The notes beneath the pieces were generated by a model. It was not told the origin of the DNA. It searched no databases and saw only the letters and a list, made by a program, of their open reading frames with translations. Below, one piece after another: positions 12,301-32,200 of a stretch of DNA of 64,000 bases. The stretch is from Terebella lapidaria (taxonomy: Eukaryota > Annelida > Polychaeta > Terebellida > Terebellidae). The position numbers and the translations under genes are program-made. The stretch's first letter is position 1. Each line of letters opens with the position of its first letter. The stretch is from assembly GCA_949152475.1 (NCBI GenBank), contig OX424560.1, positions 124,001-188,000 of the forward strand, in the 5' to 3' direction.

Positions 12301-14962
12301 AGTCCTCAGGCAAAAAGAAGCTTCCGGGGTCCTCAGCAGGCCTCAGACCCCAGGCAAAGAGAAGCTTCTGGGGTTCTCAGCAGGCCTCAGTCCCCAGGCA
12401 AAAGGAAGCTTCTAGGGTCCTCAGCAGGCCTCAGTCCCCAGGCAAAGAGAAGCTTCTGAGGTCCTCAGCAGGCCTCAGTCCCCAGGCAAAGAGAAGCTTC
12501 TGGGATCCTCAGCAGGCCTCAGTCCCCAGGCAAAGAGAAGCTTAGCAGGCCTCAGTCCCCAGGCAAAGGAAGGCTTCTTGGGTCCTCAGCAGGCCTCAGT
12601 CCCCAGGCAAAGAGAAGCTTCTGAGGTCCTCAGCAGGCCTCAGTCCCCAGGCAAAGAGAAGCTCCTGTGGTCCTCAACAGGCCTCAGTCCCCAGACAAAG
12701 AGAAGCTTCTGAGGTCCTCAGCAGGCCTCAGTTGCAAGGCAAAGAGAAGCTTCTGGGGTCCTCAGCAGGTCTCAGTCCCCAGGCAAAGATAAACTTCCGG
12801 GGTCCTCAGCAGGCCTCAGTCCCCAGGCAAAGAAGCTTCTGGGGTCGTTAGCAGGCCTCATTCCCCAGGCAAAGAGAAGCTTCTGGTGTCCTCAGCAGGC
12901 CTCAGTCCTCAGAAGGCCTCAGTCCCCAAGCAAAGAGAAGCATCTGGGGTCCTCAGCAGGCCTCAGTGCCCAGGCAAAGAGAAGCTTCTGGTGTCCTCAG
13001 CAGGCCTCAGTCCCCAGGCAAAGAGAAGCTTCTGGGGTCCTAAGCAGGCCTCAGTCCCCAGGCAAAGAGAAGCTTCTGAGGTCCTCAGCAGGCCTCAGCC
13101 CCCATTCAAAGAGAAGCTGCTGGGGTGCTCAGCAGGCCTCAGTCCCCAGGCAAAAAAAAAAGCTTCTAGGGTCCTCAGCAGGCCTCAGTCCCCAGGCAAA
13201 GAGAAGCTTCTGAGGTCCTCAGCAGGCCTCAGTTGCAAGGCAAAGAGAAGCTTCTGGGGTCCTCAGCAGGCCTCAGTCCCCAGGCAAAGAGAAGCTTCCG
13301 GGGTCCTCAGCAGGCCTCATTCCCCAGGCAAAGAAGCTTTTGGGGTCCTTAGCAGGCCTTATTCCCCAGGCAAAGAGAAGCTTCTGGTGTCCTCAGCATG
13401 CCTCAGTCAGAAGGCCTCATTCCCCAAGCAAAGAGAAGCTTCTGGGGTCCTCAGCAGGCCTCAGTCCCCAGGCAAAGAGAAGCATCTGGTGTCCTCAGCA
13501 GGCCTCAGTCCTCAGGCAAAAAGAAGCTTCCGGGGTCCTCAGCAGGCCTCAGTCCCCAGGCAAAGAGAAGCTTCTGGGGTCCTCAGCAGGCCTCAGCCCC
13601 CATTCAAAGAGAAGCTACTGGGGTCCTCGGCAGGCCTCAGTCCCCATGCAAAAAGAAGCTTCTAGGGTCCTCAGCAGGCCTCAGTCCCCAGGCAAAGTGA
13701 AGCTTCTGGGGTCCTCAGCAGGCCTCAGTCCCCAGGGAAAGAGAAGCTTCTGGGATCCTCAGCAGGCCTCAGTCCCCAGGCAAAGAGAAGCTTAGCAGGC
13801 CTCAGTCCCAGGCAAAGAGAGGCTTCTGGGGTCCTCAGCAGGCCTCAGTCCCCAGGCAAAGAGAAGCTTCTGGGATCCTCAGCAGGCCTCAGTCCCCAGG
13901 CAAAGAGAAGCTTAGCAGGCCTCAGTCCCCAGGCAAAATAAACTTCTAGGGTCCTCAGCAGGCCTCAGTCCCCAGGCAAAGAGAAGCTTCTGAGGTCCTC
14001 ATCAGGCCTCAGTCCCCAGGCAAAGAGAAGCTTCTGGTGTCCTCAGCAGGCCTCAGTCTCCAGGCAAAGTGAAGCTTCTGGGGTCCTCAGCAGGCCTCAG
14101 TCCCCAGGCAAAGAAAAGCTTCTGGGGTCCTCAGCAGGCCTCCGTCCCCAGGCAAAGAGAAGCTTCTGGTGTCCTCAGCAGGCTTCAGTCCCCAGGCAAA
14201 GACAAGCTTCTGGGGTCCTCAGCAGGCCTCAGTCCCCAGGCAAAGAGAAGCTTCTGGGGTCCTCAGGAGGCCTCAGTCCCCAGGCAAAGAGAAGCTTCTG
14301 GGGTCCTCAGCAGGCCTCAGTCCCCAGGCAAAGAGTAGCATCTGGGGTCCTTAGCAGGCCTCAGTCCCCAGGCAAAGAGAAGCTTCTGGTGTCCTCAGCA
14401 GTCCTCAGTCCCCAGGCAAAGAGAAGCTTCTGAGGTCCTCAGCAGGCCTCAGTCCACAGACAAAGAGAAGCTTCTGAGGTCCTCAGCAGGCCTCAGTTGC
14501 AAGGCAAAGAGAAGCTTCTGGGGTCCTCAGCAGGCCTCAGTCCCCAGACAAAGAGAAGCTTCCGGGGTCCTCAGCAGGCCTCAGTCCCCAGGCAAAGATA
14601 AGCTTAGCAGGCCTCAGTCCCCAGGTAAAGGAAGGCTTCTGGGGTCCTCAGCAGGCCTCAGTCCCCAGGCAAAGAAGCTTCTGTGGTCCTTAGCAGGCCT
14701 CATTCCCCAGGCAAAGAGAAGCTTCTGGTGTCCTCAGTAGGCCTCAGTCCTCAGAAGGCCTCAGTCCCCAAGCAAAGAGAAGCTTCTGGTGTCCTCAACA
14801 GGCTTTAGTCCCCTGGCAAAGAGAAGCTTCTGGTGTCCTCAGCAGGCCTCAGTCCCCAGGCAAAGAGAAGCTTCTGGTGTCCTCAACAGGCTTCAGTCCC
14901 CAAGCAAAGAGAAGCTTCTGGTGTCCTCAGCAGGCCTCAGTCCCCAGGCAAAGAGAAGCTCG

Positions 14963-15423
14963 CCCTCCAAATTTTTTTCTTAAATTATATTAATAAACAT
15001 TGACATTGTTGGGTATTTATGTGAATTTTTTCCCCAAGAGAGGCCAGAAAACTACCACAGGACATACAAAAGGCTCTGGCTTCTGGGGCCCTTTAGCGGG
15101 CCCAACACCTCTCCCTGCCGTATTATATTGCCCCCCACCCCTTTACAAATTTCTGGATCCGCTCTTGCTTACCACGAATATTGTAATACTGGAGCAAGTC
15201 CGGACAATCAATTCATATTTCCTAAGTATTATCTGAACCAATTTCGGTACTTTTGTCACAAAACGCATAAGCATTTTACATATCTGCCCCACAACAATAT
15301 CTGATGGCTTCTGCCTCTTTTGCTTGTCTTAACTCACCGCCCATTGTGTATACATAGCTTTTTATTTAATGACACACACATAAACGTGAAACAATAAAGA
15401 TTAATCACGAAAGTTTTGAATGG
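14963..15423. other. Intergenic spacer between minisatellite and phosphatase gene 3' end
   Basis: AT-rich unique-looking sequence after the last 44-bp unit. I see no coding exon, RNA gene or clear transposon end in it. The short reading frames here have no supporting features. Confidence 0.6.
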
Positions 15424-15429
15424 TTTATT
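15424..15429 (-). terminator. Polyadenylation signal of the receptor phosphatase gene
   Basis: AATAAA on the minus strand, about 123 bp past the stop codon at 15552-15554, in AT-rich sequence. It is the first canonical hexamer downstream of the stop that I noticed. Confidence 0.55.
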
Positions 15430-15551
15430 CATTTACACATCACATTCACCATATTATTCGCACGTACAATAAAACTTTACTATTAAAAGACAGATAACGC
15501 CGAAGATCTCGCAGTCCTGGAGGTGTCGGTAGGGACATGCTGTCTCTGGTG

Positions 15552-24076
<8,525 letters not shown>

Positions 24077-24210
24077 GTTCCTGTCTTCCGTGTCAACATT
24101 CCGTCAACTTTGTTATGGCCCTGTCACGCCTGATGAATATTCATAGTGACATACTTGTGTGGTGACACGATAGTTCATTGGAGCGAGACGGTCGGTGGTG
24201 ACTCCATCGG

Positions 24211-24247
24211 CCCGACCGTCCGTCCGTCTGTCTGTCTGTCTGTCTGT
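24211..24247. repeat. (GTCT)n / (GTCC)n microsatellite upstream of the phosphatase start
   Basis: Simple tetranucleotide repeat of GTCC then GTCT about 135 bp 5' of the phosphatase ATG, so in its 5' UTR or proximal promoter. I could not identify a TATA box or initiator. Confidence 0.85.
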
Positions 24248-24825
24248 ACAACGTGTGTTTGTGTGCAGCAGAGAAAACCACAGGAGACTGACTCGAGACA
24301 GTGATTGTGTGCAGTGTCATCATGTTTTATTTATTTGCTGACAACGATCTTCACACAAGAGTGAAATCATAGGTAATAGTTATACTGGCGCACGGAAGCT
24401 CTGAAAGCACACGATGATATCTCAAATTTGCGATTTATGATTAATATAACAATAATATGTTTTTGTAGGCGTTATGCGCTCGGGCTTCAAATGGCCCATA
24501 TCGGACTTCAAATCATCCAAGGCGGGCCTCAAATAACCATAATGCACACCAAAAAAAATGTTATTACCGATCATGCAAGTTTAATTCGGTGTAGGAGTAT
24601 ATTTATATTCTGTTTATTGAATAAAACAAGACGAAACAAGCCTTATATGGTAAACAGATTACATCGTGGCGTTCTTTTTGGCTTGGCTTCACCGTATGGA
24701 ACTCCCATACACGTTCGAACATACAACGCGGACGAAAAAATCGGGCCTCAAATGAAAATAGCGGCTTATACCTTCACGTTTGTAATTGGGGCAACACTCA
24801 TTCACACAGCTATAGATAGATATGA

Positions 24826-25605
24826 TTAAAGTCATAGTAGCAAGGTACCATTATATGGTTTTATTCCTGTTCATATAAATACATTGTGGACACTTGGTGA
24901 TAAAAAAAGGTGTTCGCGTTAATTGGTAACTAATAACAGCGACATGTAATGGAGCATATTAGGCCAGTATTGCAATCGCCTTTTCCAGCCGATGAAAGAA
25001 AGAGCTTCGGCAATTTCCGTAATCGTGACGTCAGTTGGAAAATACGTAATTTGGTGGCCAGCTCAAAGACGGATAATCACTTCAAAATGCATGCGATTCA
25101 ACAGAAAACACGCAAAAACCAGCAAATACTGGACATCTTGCAGTTCAACAAACCTCCCTTCTGGGTGAATAAGTAGTACTGATTCTAAATATCAAGACAA
25201 GAAATGCCGCATTTCTGCCATGTCACCCACAGGCATCTGTCTCAGGAGAGGGCGCGCGGTGGGGTGGGGCACGCCACCAAACGCCCTCTCTTGAGACAAA
25301 TGCCTGTGATGTCACCCCTCCACTTGAATTGTCAAACATACATCAGGGGAATGAATATGCGACATGCAGTTTTACCTTGCTGGCTACATGTACTTTCAGG
25401 TCTGCCTCAACTGACGTCACCAACCACGTGACCCACACTAAAATCGTGATCAAAATCTTCGGCAATTTACGGAAAGAGTGCCTATTTGGTTCGATATCTC
25501 GAAACCCATTGATTGTATTTGTAAAATTCGTTCGAATTTAATGAAAACTATTCATAATAGAGTAAATGAAAAGCACTTTCATCGGCATGCTACTAGGCCT
25601 TTAAC
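24826..25605 (+). repeat. Dispersed repeat, copy 1 (inverted copy near 52 kb)
   Basis: Segments here recur in reverse orientation at 51972-52312. ATTAAAGTCATAGTAGCAAG (about 24826) and the stretch from about 25326 to 25605 (GAATGAATATGCGACATGCA, then TTCGGCAATTT and GCATGCTACTAGG) are adjacent in the 52-kb copy. Copy 1 therefore has about 460 bp inserted between them, or copy 2 lost it. The shared part contains a short reading frame conserved between copies (NHVTHTKIVIKIFGNLRKEC). The similarity extends beyond that frame, so I treat it as a transposon fragment and not a gene. Confidence 0.75.
25228..25308. repeat. Long imperfect hairpin
   Basis: Arms of 27 bp (25228-25254 and 25282-25308; CACAGGCATCTGTCTCAGGA pairs with the complement of the right arm) match at 25 of 27 positions around a 27-nt GC-rich loop. 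The flanks (TGTCACCC on both sides) also show similarity. It lies within the extra segment of the dispersed repeat and may be a miniature element. Confidence 0.8.
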
Positions 25606-26135
25606 TGTTTAGTGTCATTGTAAATGGTAATTATTGCCATATAAGCTTCTTGGAACTACGTGTAGTAATACATTCATATAGTTTACTACGGAATAAGTCG
25701 TACTTGTATATACGACATTTTATCATTGTCGTATGACGACAACACACCGAATTTGGAGAGCTGAGACGCAATCCCACAATTTTTCACAGTTGGCTATTTG
25801 GGGGGTCGTAAATGGTGCAGGTACGTGGCTTAGACAAATGGATCTGACGTTGTTGTGTTCGATAATTACAAACCAGATAAACAAAGCTGCTACTCATCAA
25901 GGAGCACCGGGATCTGCCGGGACAGTGCATTCTGGTGAAAGGTTGATCAACCAGTCGAGAAATTATCACGTGAAAACAGTCAATATGGACTCGTGACAAA
26001 TAAAATCAAAATGCTTTAAAAAAAACAAACAACAACAACAACAATTGTGTACCTTATTATTTGCTGCGTCCGTAAGACAATATGTATTCCAAACTCCACA
26101 TTCTGCTCATGAAAACATTGTTGTGAAAATTTCAA

Positions 26136-26141
26136 TTTATT
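26136..26141 (-). terminator. Candidate polyadenylation signal of the CW-PWWP-ARID gene
   Basis: AATAAA on the minus strand, about 280 bp beyond the stop codon at 26419-26421. The assignment rests only on position and motif. Confidence 0.45.
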
Positions 26142-26418
26142 AAAAACAGTCAATACAAGCTCGAAATAAATAGCACCAACATGATTAAACACTTGAACAC
26201 TTCACCAGACTATAGAAAGGACGATATCGCGTCTTTCATATGACCTAGTCTTGGTCAGACATAATTAAACAAACGGTCCTTCATCTTAACAAACATCAAC
26301 ACTTACAAACAAGTTCAGTATACAACAGAGAGCCATTATCTAGGTGATATACAACTCAGAACCTCAAATATCCACCCATAAACGATTGTCTGACCAGGTG
26401 AGCGCCTGGAACTCTGCC

Positions 26419-27395
26419 TCAGTCATCAAACGTGAAATCCTCCATCTGCTGGAGCTCTGTCAGTTCCTGGACGGCCCGCTGGGTGTCGCCACCGTCTGAT
26501 TGGCTCATGGGGTGGCTGGAGTGAGAGCTGACAGAGCGCTGGGAGCCGTGGTGTGAGCCGTGGTGAGAGCTGACAGAGACCGCGGGCGGTGAGGGGACAG
26601 CCGGGGTGCGTACTGTGACAGACAGAGCCGATGGTACCTCCTCTCCACCCTCCACGTCGCCCTGTCGCTCCAGTGGAGCCAGAGTCTGAGGATCCAGTGG
26701 CTCCAGTGTGATCCGGGTCTCGGTTTGACGCCGCGGTGGTGCGAACCCTCGGGCCCGGGGCCGCTTGCTGAGACCGGAAGGATTCACTGCCTTTGGAGCC
26801 TGGTGCTGGGCTGGGATCGGAGCGGGACTGTGGGGCACTCTCTGGGCCGGCTCTGATCCCTGGGAAGCTTTCCTAGCGGCCTGGGACATAGCGCGGTCAC
26901 TAAGCTGGGACAGTCGCGTGATGACGTCCGTTGTGCCTTGTGAGAGCTTGTCACTCAGCTGCTTGATCTCCTCACTAGGGGGCAGCTGTAGTTGGTCCAG
27001 CTCCTGCCGCATGTCCAACAGCTCGGCAGTCGCCATAGCCGAGTCGGGGGAGTGGCCAGGGTCTGAGGGGATCGGAGCGGGGCTCTGGTCGGAGGCTGAG
27101 TGTTTCGTTGCCATGGGATTTGTGGAGGTCGGGTCAGGGCGAGGGTTGCACAGAGGCTCAGACCCTGTGGGGGCCGGGTCTAACTGGTCACCCATGTCAG
27201 CGGCAGCACTGGTTGTGGGCTTGTCACTGGTGTCTCCTGGTCTTGTGGCCTTTGGCGTTTTCTTACGCTGTTTGTTGGGTTTATCGTTCTCCTTGAGCTC
27301 TTTCAATTTTCTGCGTTTCTCCTTTTTCGGTTTTTTTTCTTTCAGTTTCTCTTTTTTCGGTTTCTCTTCTTTTGGTTTTCCTTCTTTGGGTTTTT
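26419..27395 (-). other. Last exon of the chromatin-reader gene, disordered C-terminus
   Basis: 977-bp terminal exon encoding about 325 residues. It begins with a Lys/Glu tract ([20 protein letters not shown] and on), continues as a Ser/Pro/Gln-rich disordered region with one short helix-like segment ([20 protein letters not shown]), and ends in the acidic tail MEDFTFDD. No folded domain is recognised. The preceding exon (27496-27600) encodes [20 protein letters not shown]. Confidence 0.85.
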
Positions 27396-29031
27396 CTGCA
27401 AGTGTGTCAAAATGATATAATTTTCAGATGACAATGGCTTTAATACGCCTACATTAAGTGGAATATTAAACAAGCATGTATGAGAGATGGATTACCTGTG
27501 AACTCATCAGTGGCGAGAACTTTGCCTCTAGGACTAAGTTTGAGGTCCGGCGTGTTCTCGTCATAGAAAGCCAGCTTGAGTTCTTTGGCCAACTGTGGGT
27601 CTGAGACAGCGACAGACAGCTAATACAACACGGACAATAATACATCACACACAACAAAAACAGTGGATAATAACAAAATTAGCCTAAGGGCTAAGAAAGG
27701 TTACCGGACAATATATATTTTAGATATTAGTATTTTGTCCCGTGACCTTGAAAAAAATGTCATTGGTCAATTCAAGAACTCGATAATATTCGGCATATGT
27801 CATTTCTAGTATGTCCACAATTGATTCCTAAGCTGTAAAGTCAATAATAAGCGAGATATTAGCCATTATGTCCTGTGACCTCGAAAATGAGGTCAAAGGT
27901 CGAATTCAAGGTCATAGCAATATTCAGCATATATCACTTCCTATATGTTCATAATTGATTCCTAAGCTGTGAAGTCGATAATAAGCTAGCTATTAGCCAT
28001 TTTGTCCTGTGACCTTGAAAATTAGGTCAAAGGTGAAGCTCAAGGTCATGACAATGTTCAGAATATATCATTTTCTATATGTCCCCAATTGATTCCTAAG
28101 CTGTAAAGTCGATAAAAAGCGAGATATTAGCCATTTCGTTCTCTGACCTTGAATGAATGAATGTTTATTTTCTGTATTATGTACAATACACCTAAAAAAT
28201 TAGTAACACATGCACTAAAAGTATACAGGTATTAAATAATTAAACAGAAGAACATGCTGAACTAAATGCAAAAATAAATCTCGAGAAACTTTACGCGTGC
28301 ACAAACATAACCAAAAAGTACACAACACAAAGACACAAAGTGAAGTCTATAGACTGTAGGGCTTCATGAAATACAATAACCAGGTCTTAAAGAATATTTG
28401 AAGTGAAGCTACTTTGTACGGAGCCGCTGAAAGGACATGGAAGAAATATTTTTTGACATATGGTTATTGCGTTCCCTCGCTATAATATTGCGTTCCCTCG
28501 CAATATTATCGCGTTCCCTCGCATTCCGGATCGCGTTCCCTCGCGATCTTATTGCGTTCCCTCGCAATCCGGATCGCGTTCCCTCGCGATCTTATTGCGT
28601 TCCCTCGCAATCTGGATCGCGTTCCCTCGCGATATTATCGCGTTCCCTCACGATCTCATTGCGTTCCCTCGCATTCCGGATCGCGTTCCCTCGCATTGTG
28701 CTGACGCCAATGACTTCTGAGAAGGTATTCTACAAGATCGCGAGGGAACGCGATCCGGACTGCGAGGGAACGCAATAAGATCGCGAGGGAACGCGATCCG
28801 GAATGCGACGGAACGCGATAATATTGCGAGGGAACGCAATATTATTAGATAGATAGATACTTTATTTGGTCCACATAGGAAACTTGTTGTACAACTAAAA
28901 CCATATACACACATACAATAAAATAATGAATGACCAGACAGTTTTCCAACCAGAAAGACACGAAATAAAGATTGAACAATCAACTGAATAAACTAGACTA
29001 GACATGAATAATAATAATAATAATAATAATA

Positions 29032-29063
<32 letters not shown>

Positions 29064-29143
29064 GTAGTAGTAATAATGACCATTAGAAAAGTATAAAAAT
29101 AATAACTATGACAGCAATAATAATAATAATAATAATAATAATG

Positions 29144-29204
<61 letters not shown>

Positions 29205-32200
29205 TATAATATATGTTCAACACTGATAATAAATAAAAATAATAATTAATCTGATATATTTATTAAACAATAATAAAAATAAAAATAATAATAATAATAT
29301 TAATAATAATAAATAATAATAATAATAAATAAAAATAATAATTACTCTGATACAATTAAGCACCAATATATACCCGTAGTTGTGACTAGACAAGAACCAG
29401 AGACTACCTTCTGCATACAGAGTTGAACAGCTGGATTGATTGAGGGACAAAAGATTTGCTATACCTTGATGTATTGCACCTGAGAGCTTTGAAACGTACA
29501 CCAGACTTGAGGGTGACATATAGGTTGTTGAGTGGGTGAGACAAGTCAGTGATAACATATTTTGCTTTGTTTAGACACAAGTTATGGAACAGTTCTGATA
29601 CTTCTATGCAGTGAATACCTGTGATCTTTTGTGCCTGAGTTACAACACTTTTGAGCTTACTGACATATGTCTTATTAGAATTTCCATAATACACCAATAG
29701 GCAAAAAGTAAAAATACTCTGTATGACTGATTTGTAGAAAAGGTTCATAATGACTGGATCAACATTAAAAGCCTTAAGTTTCCTAAGAAAATACAACCTT
29801 TGTTGGGCCTTACTGTGTACACGTTTGATATTTGGGGCCCAGTTTAGTTTATCATCAATAATAGTACCCAAATACTTGTACTCATTTACACGTTCAACAA
29901 TTTGAGTTCCAATAACAACTGATTGTATGGCAGATGTGGACCGTCTAAAATCAAATACAAGTTCCTTGGTCTTAGCAACATTTAGCTCGAGAAAGTTTTC
30001 AGAACACCAAGCAGCAAAATAATCGATGCAATCGATGCACTTAAGGTACTGAACATCCCCTTGTATTTATTTTTTATTGCGAGGGAACGCAATAACAATG
30101 TGCCAAAAAAAATTCTTCCATGTCCTCTCAGAGGCTCCGTAACTTTGTGACTTTACATGTAGGGAAATTAAATTAAGGAAAGAATTTTGAAAAGAACAGA
30201 AAGCTCAAGGGCTATGAAAGGTTACCAGAAAAAAATGTGGTATTAGGCTCTTATGGTGCGAAACGTTCATTTGACAAGATAACTATTATAAGGTCTCCAC
30301 TGGAATCATTATATTGGACTTCCTATCATATGTACATAAAAAATTCAAGTCCGAAATTGAGCATCTTTGGAAGAAACAAAAAAAATAAATAAATGACCCC
30401 ATTTGAGAAAAATCATAAAGTGAAAAAGAAAATAATAATTCATTTTTGATTTTCAGTATTTCAGTATATGGATGATGAACGGAAACACCACGGCAATATG
30501 TGATTGGTTCGAAGTTCCGGTAACACAAAACATGCGAGTAGACTACCAGTGTAGTCGCGTGTGCACGTCCATGCACCCAGGCCCCAAGACAGACGAACCG
30601 ACCCGCAACACACGGACCCAAAGCCGCCCCCACCACCGGAGTCACCCGTAACCAGCAACGATCTGGGATTTGTACCTTTTAGAAAATGATGCAATGGATA
30701 CCAATCGTTCATTATGTTGATACAGTGTTGCCGAGATGCCATTCCACATTTTTGGACCCATATTCATGATACCCTGTGTAGCCGTCAATGTTCTGGGTTT
30801 GGATACTTTAAGTTTATAATTTGTGCTTTGTCTGGTGGTGTGCGTGTGGTAGTCCAGTGTCAACTGAAAAATATGCGAGATCGACTGAGGTAATAATCCT
30901 CGTATAAATTTATAGATATATTTGCATACTTGAAGCCGATATATGTCTTCCAGTTTTAGCAAATTCATTGTTTTTAATAGCGGTGCGGTATGTGCATTGT
31001 AGTTTGCGCCATGATAGGTATGGATATACAAGGGAATAATATAATGTTGTAAGATGCTTTCGGTTAACGCAATGTTTGGCTTTGTTAATTGCGAAATATA
31101 CTTTGGACATTTTTTTCTTTACCGTCCGTATATGTTCATCCCATTTCAATTTGTCATCAATATATATACCCAAAAAATTTGCACACGTCGTTTTTGATAA
31201 AGATTATATATTTTATTTCTTTATAGTCACATCGTGTCGACCATATATAACACATGAAAAAACAGAAACATATATATGTGCGTGACACCCAGCCCATGCG
31301 GACTTATGAGTGACTCTAAAACCATATGAAAAAGATACGGTCGGTGAGTACATTATGATAATGAATGAATACTAACGATAGATGGATACATTATGACACA
31401 TATAACAAATTTTTCCTTTCAAACCACGCCTGTACAATAAAATGAATGAGCTCAGTACATTTATATTCCATCAAATACTTTAGTTTGGTAACAGGGTCCA
31501 AAATATTAGTATAAGTAGGTTCATTTCCTTCAAATATACTATCTCTAAACTTGGAATATACTTCACAATCAAATATAAAATGTAATTCATCCTCTACTGA
31601 TTTTTTACTACATAACTTACAAATTCTTTCATCTATGTGTAACGTTCTTAATTTGCCAGTATCGGTATCTCTGACATTACAGTATCGTCCAGTTTCTATA
31701 TGTAAACCCAATATACCACATCTAAGTTGAGCATACAGAGATCTTTTATATTTTGGAATACACCTGGTCACATATACTTCTACCCCAAATTCAGGCTTGA
31801 GTTTACAATATAATCTTAATTTTGGCTTTGCAGCAACTGACACTTTCCATTCTTGAGCCATTATATGCATGAGTTTGTTTTTTACACTGTCAATATTAAA
31901 TAATTGTCTACGTTTATACACATTAGTCATACCAAGTATAGCACTGATTTGTTGTATATCTTCACACCAATTACCAATCTGTTTACAATACATATACTGG
32001 AACACTATTTTAGTTAACCTAGTCATATCCATTTTAATAAGGCGATTCCAGAACCTCAACATCGAGATATACCTTTTAAATTTGATATAAATCCAACCCA
32101 TATCACCATATAAAGCAGGTATTGGAGCAAATCTGTGTAAACCCAGGAAATATCTCATAGCTCTATGTACAATAATATCACTTTTCAGATAATCACCAAA

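Larger units (their letters stand above)
1..14962 (+). repeat. 44-bp minisatellite array, about 340 units
   Basis: The whole stretch is a head-to-tail repeat of a 44-bp unit. Read on the plus strand the unit contains AGCAGGCCTCAGTCCCCAGG, then CAAAGAGAAGCTTCT, then GGGGTCCTC. It carries a HindIII site (AAGCTT) and a StuI site (AGGCCT) in most copies. Some units are shortened to about 33 bp (AAGCTTAGCAGGCCT junctions) or altered (TTGCAAGG, CATTCTCCAAGC and GTAACC variants). The array starts before the window and ends abruptly at about 14962. The consensus has no stop in any plus frame, and 44 is not a multiple of 3, so long plus-strand reading frames arise by composition. The minus strand has a TGA in the consensus unit. 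I see no splice structure or initiation context, so I do not call a gene here. Confidence 0.97.
28409..30151. mobile_element. Foldback element with about 70-bp inverted repeats
   Basis: The left arm (about 28409-28480: TACGGAGCCGCTGAAAGGAC, ATGGAAGAA, ATTGCGTTCCCTCGC) and the right arm (about 30076-30151) are inverted copies with small differences. Between them lies an array of small hairpins and an inserted LINE fragment. No transposase is present, so it is non-autonomous. A target duplication could not be settled by eye. Confidence 0.85.

Noticed and set aside
1..14962. CRISPR-like repeat array
   Set aside because: Units are contiguous with no unique spacers, and the genome is eukaryotic.
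285..14983. Long plus-strand reading frames in the 44-bp array as protein genes
   Set aside because: They exist because the repeat consensus lacks stops. Frames overlap each other in all three phases, start at random variants and show no splice or promoter structure.
25329..25541. Short conserved frame shared with the inverted copy near 52 kb
   Set aside because: Similarity extends over noncoding flanks on both sides, as expected for two copies of one repeat and not for protein-level constraint.
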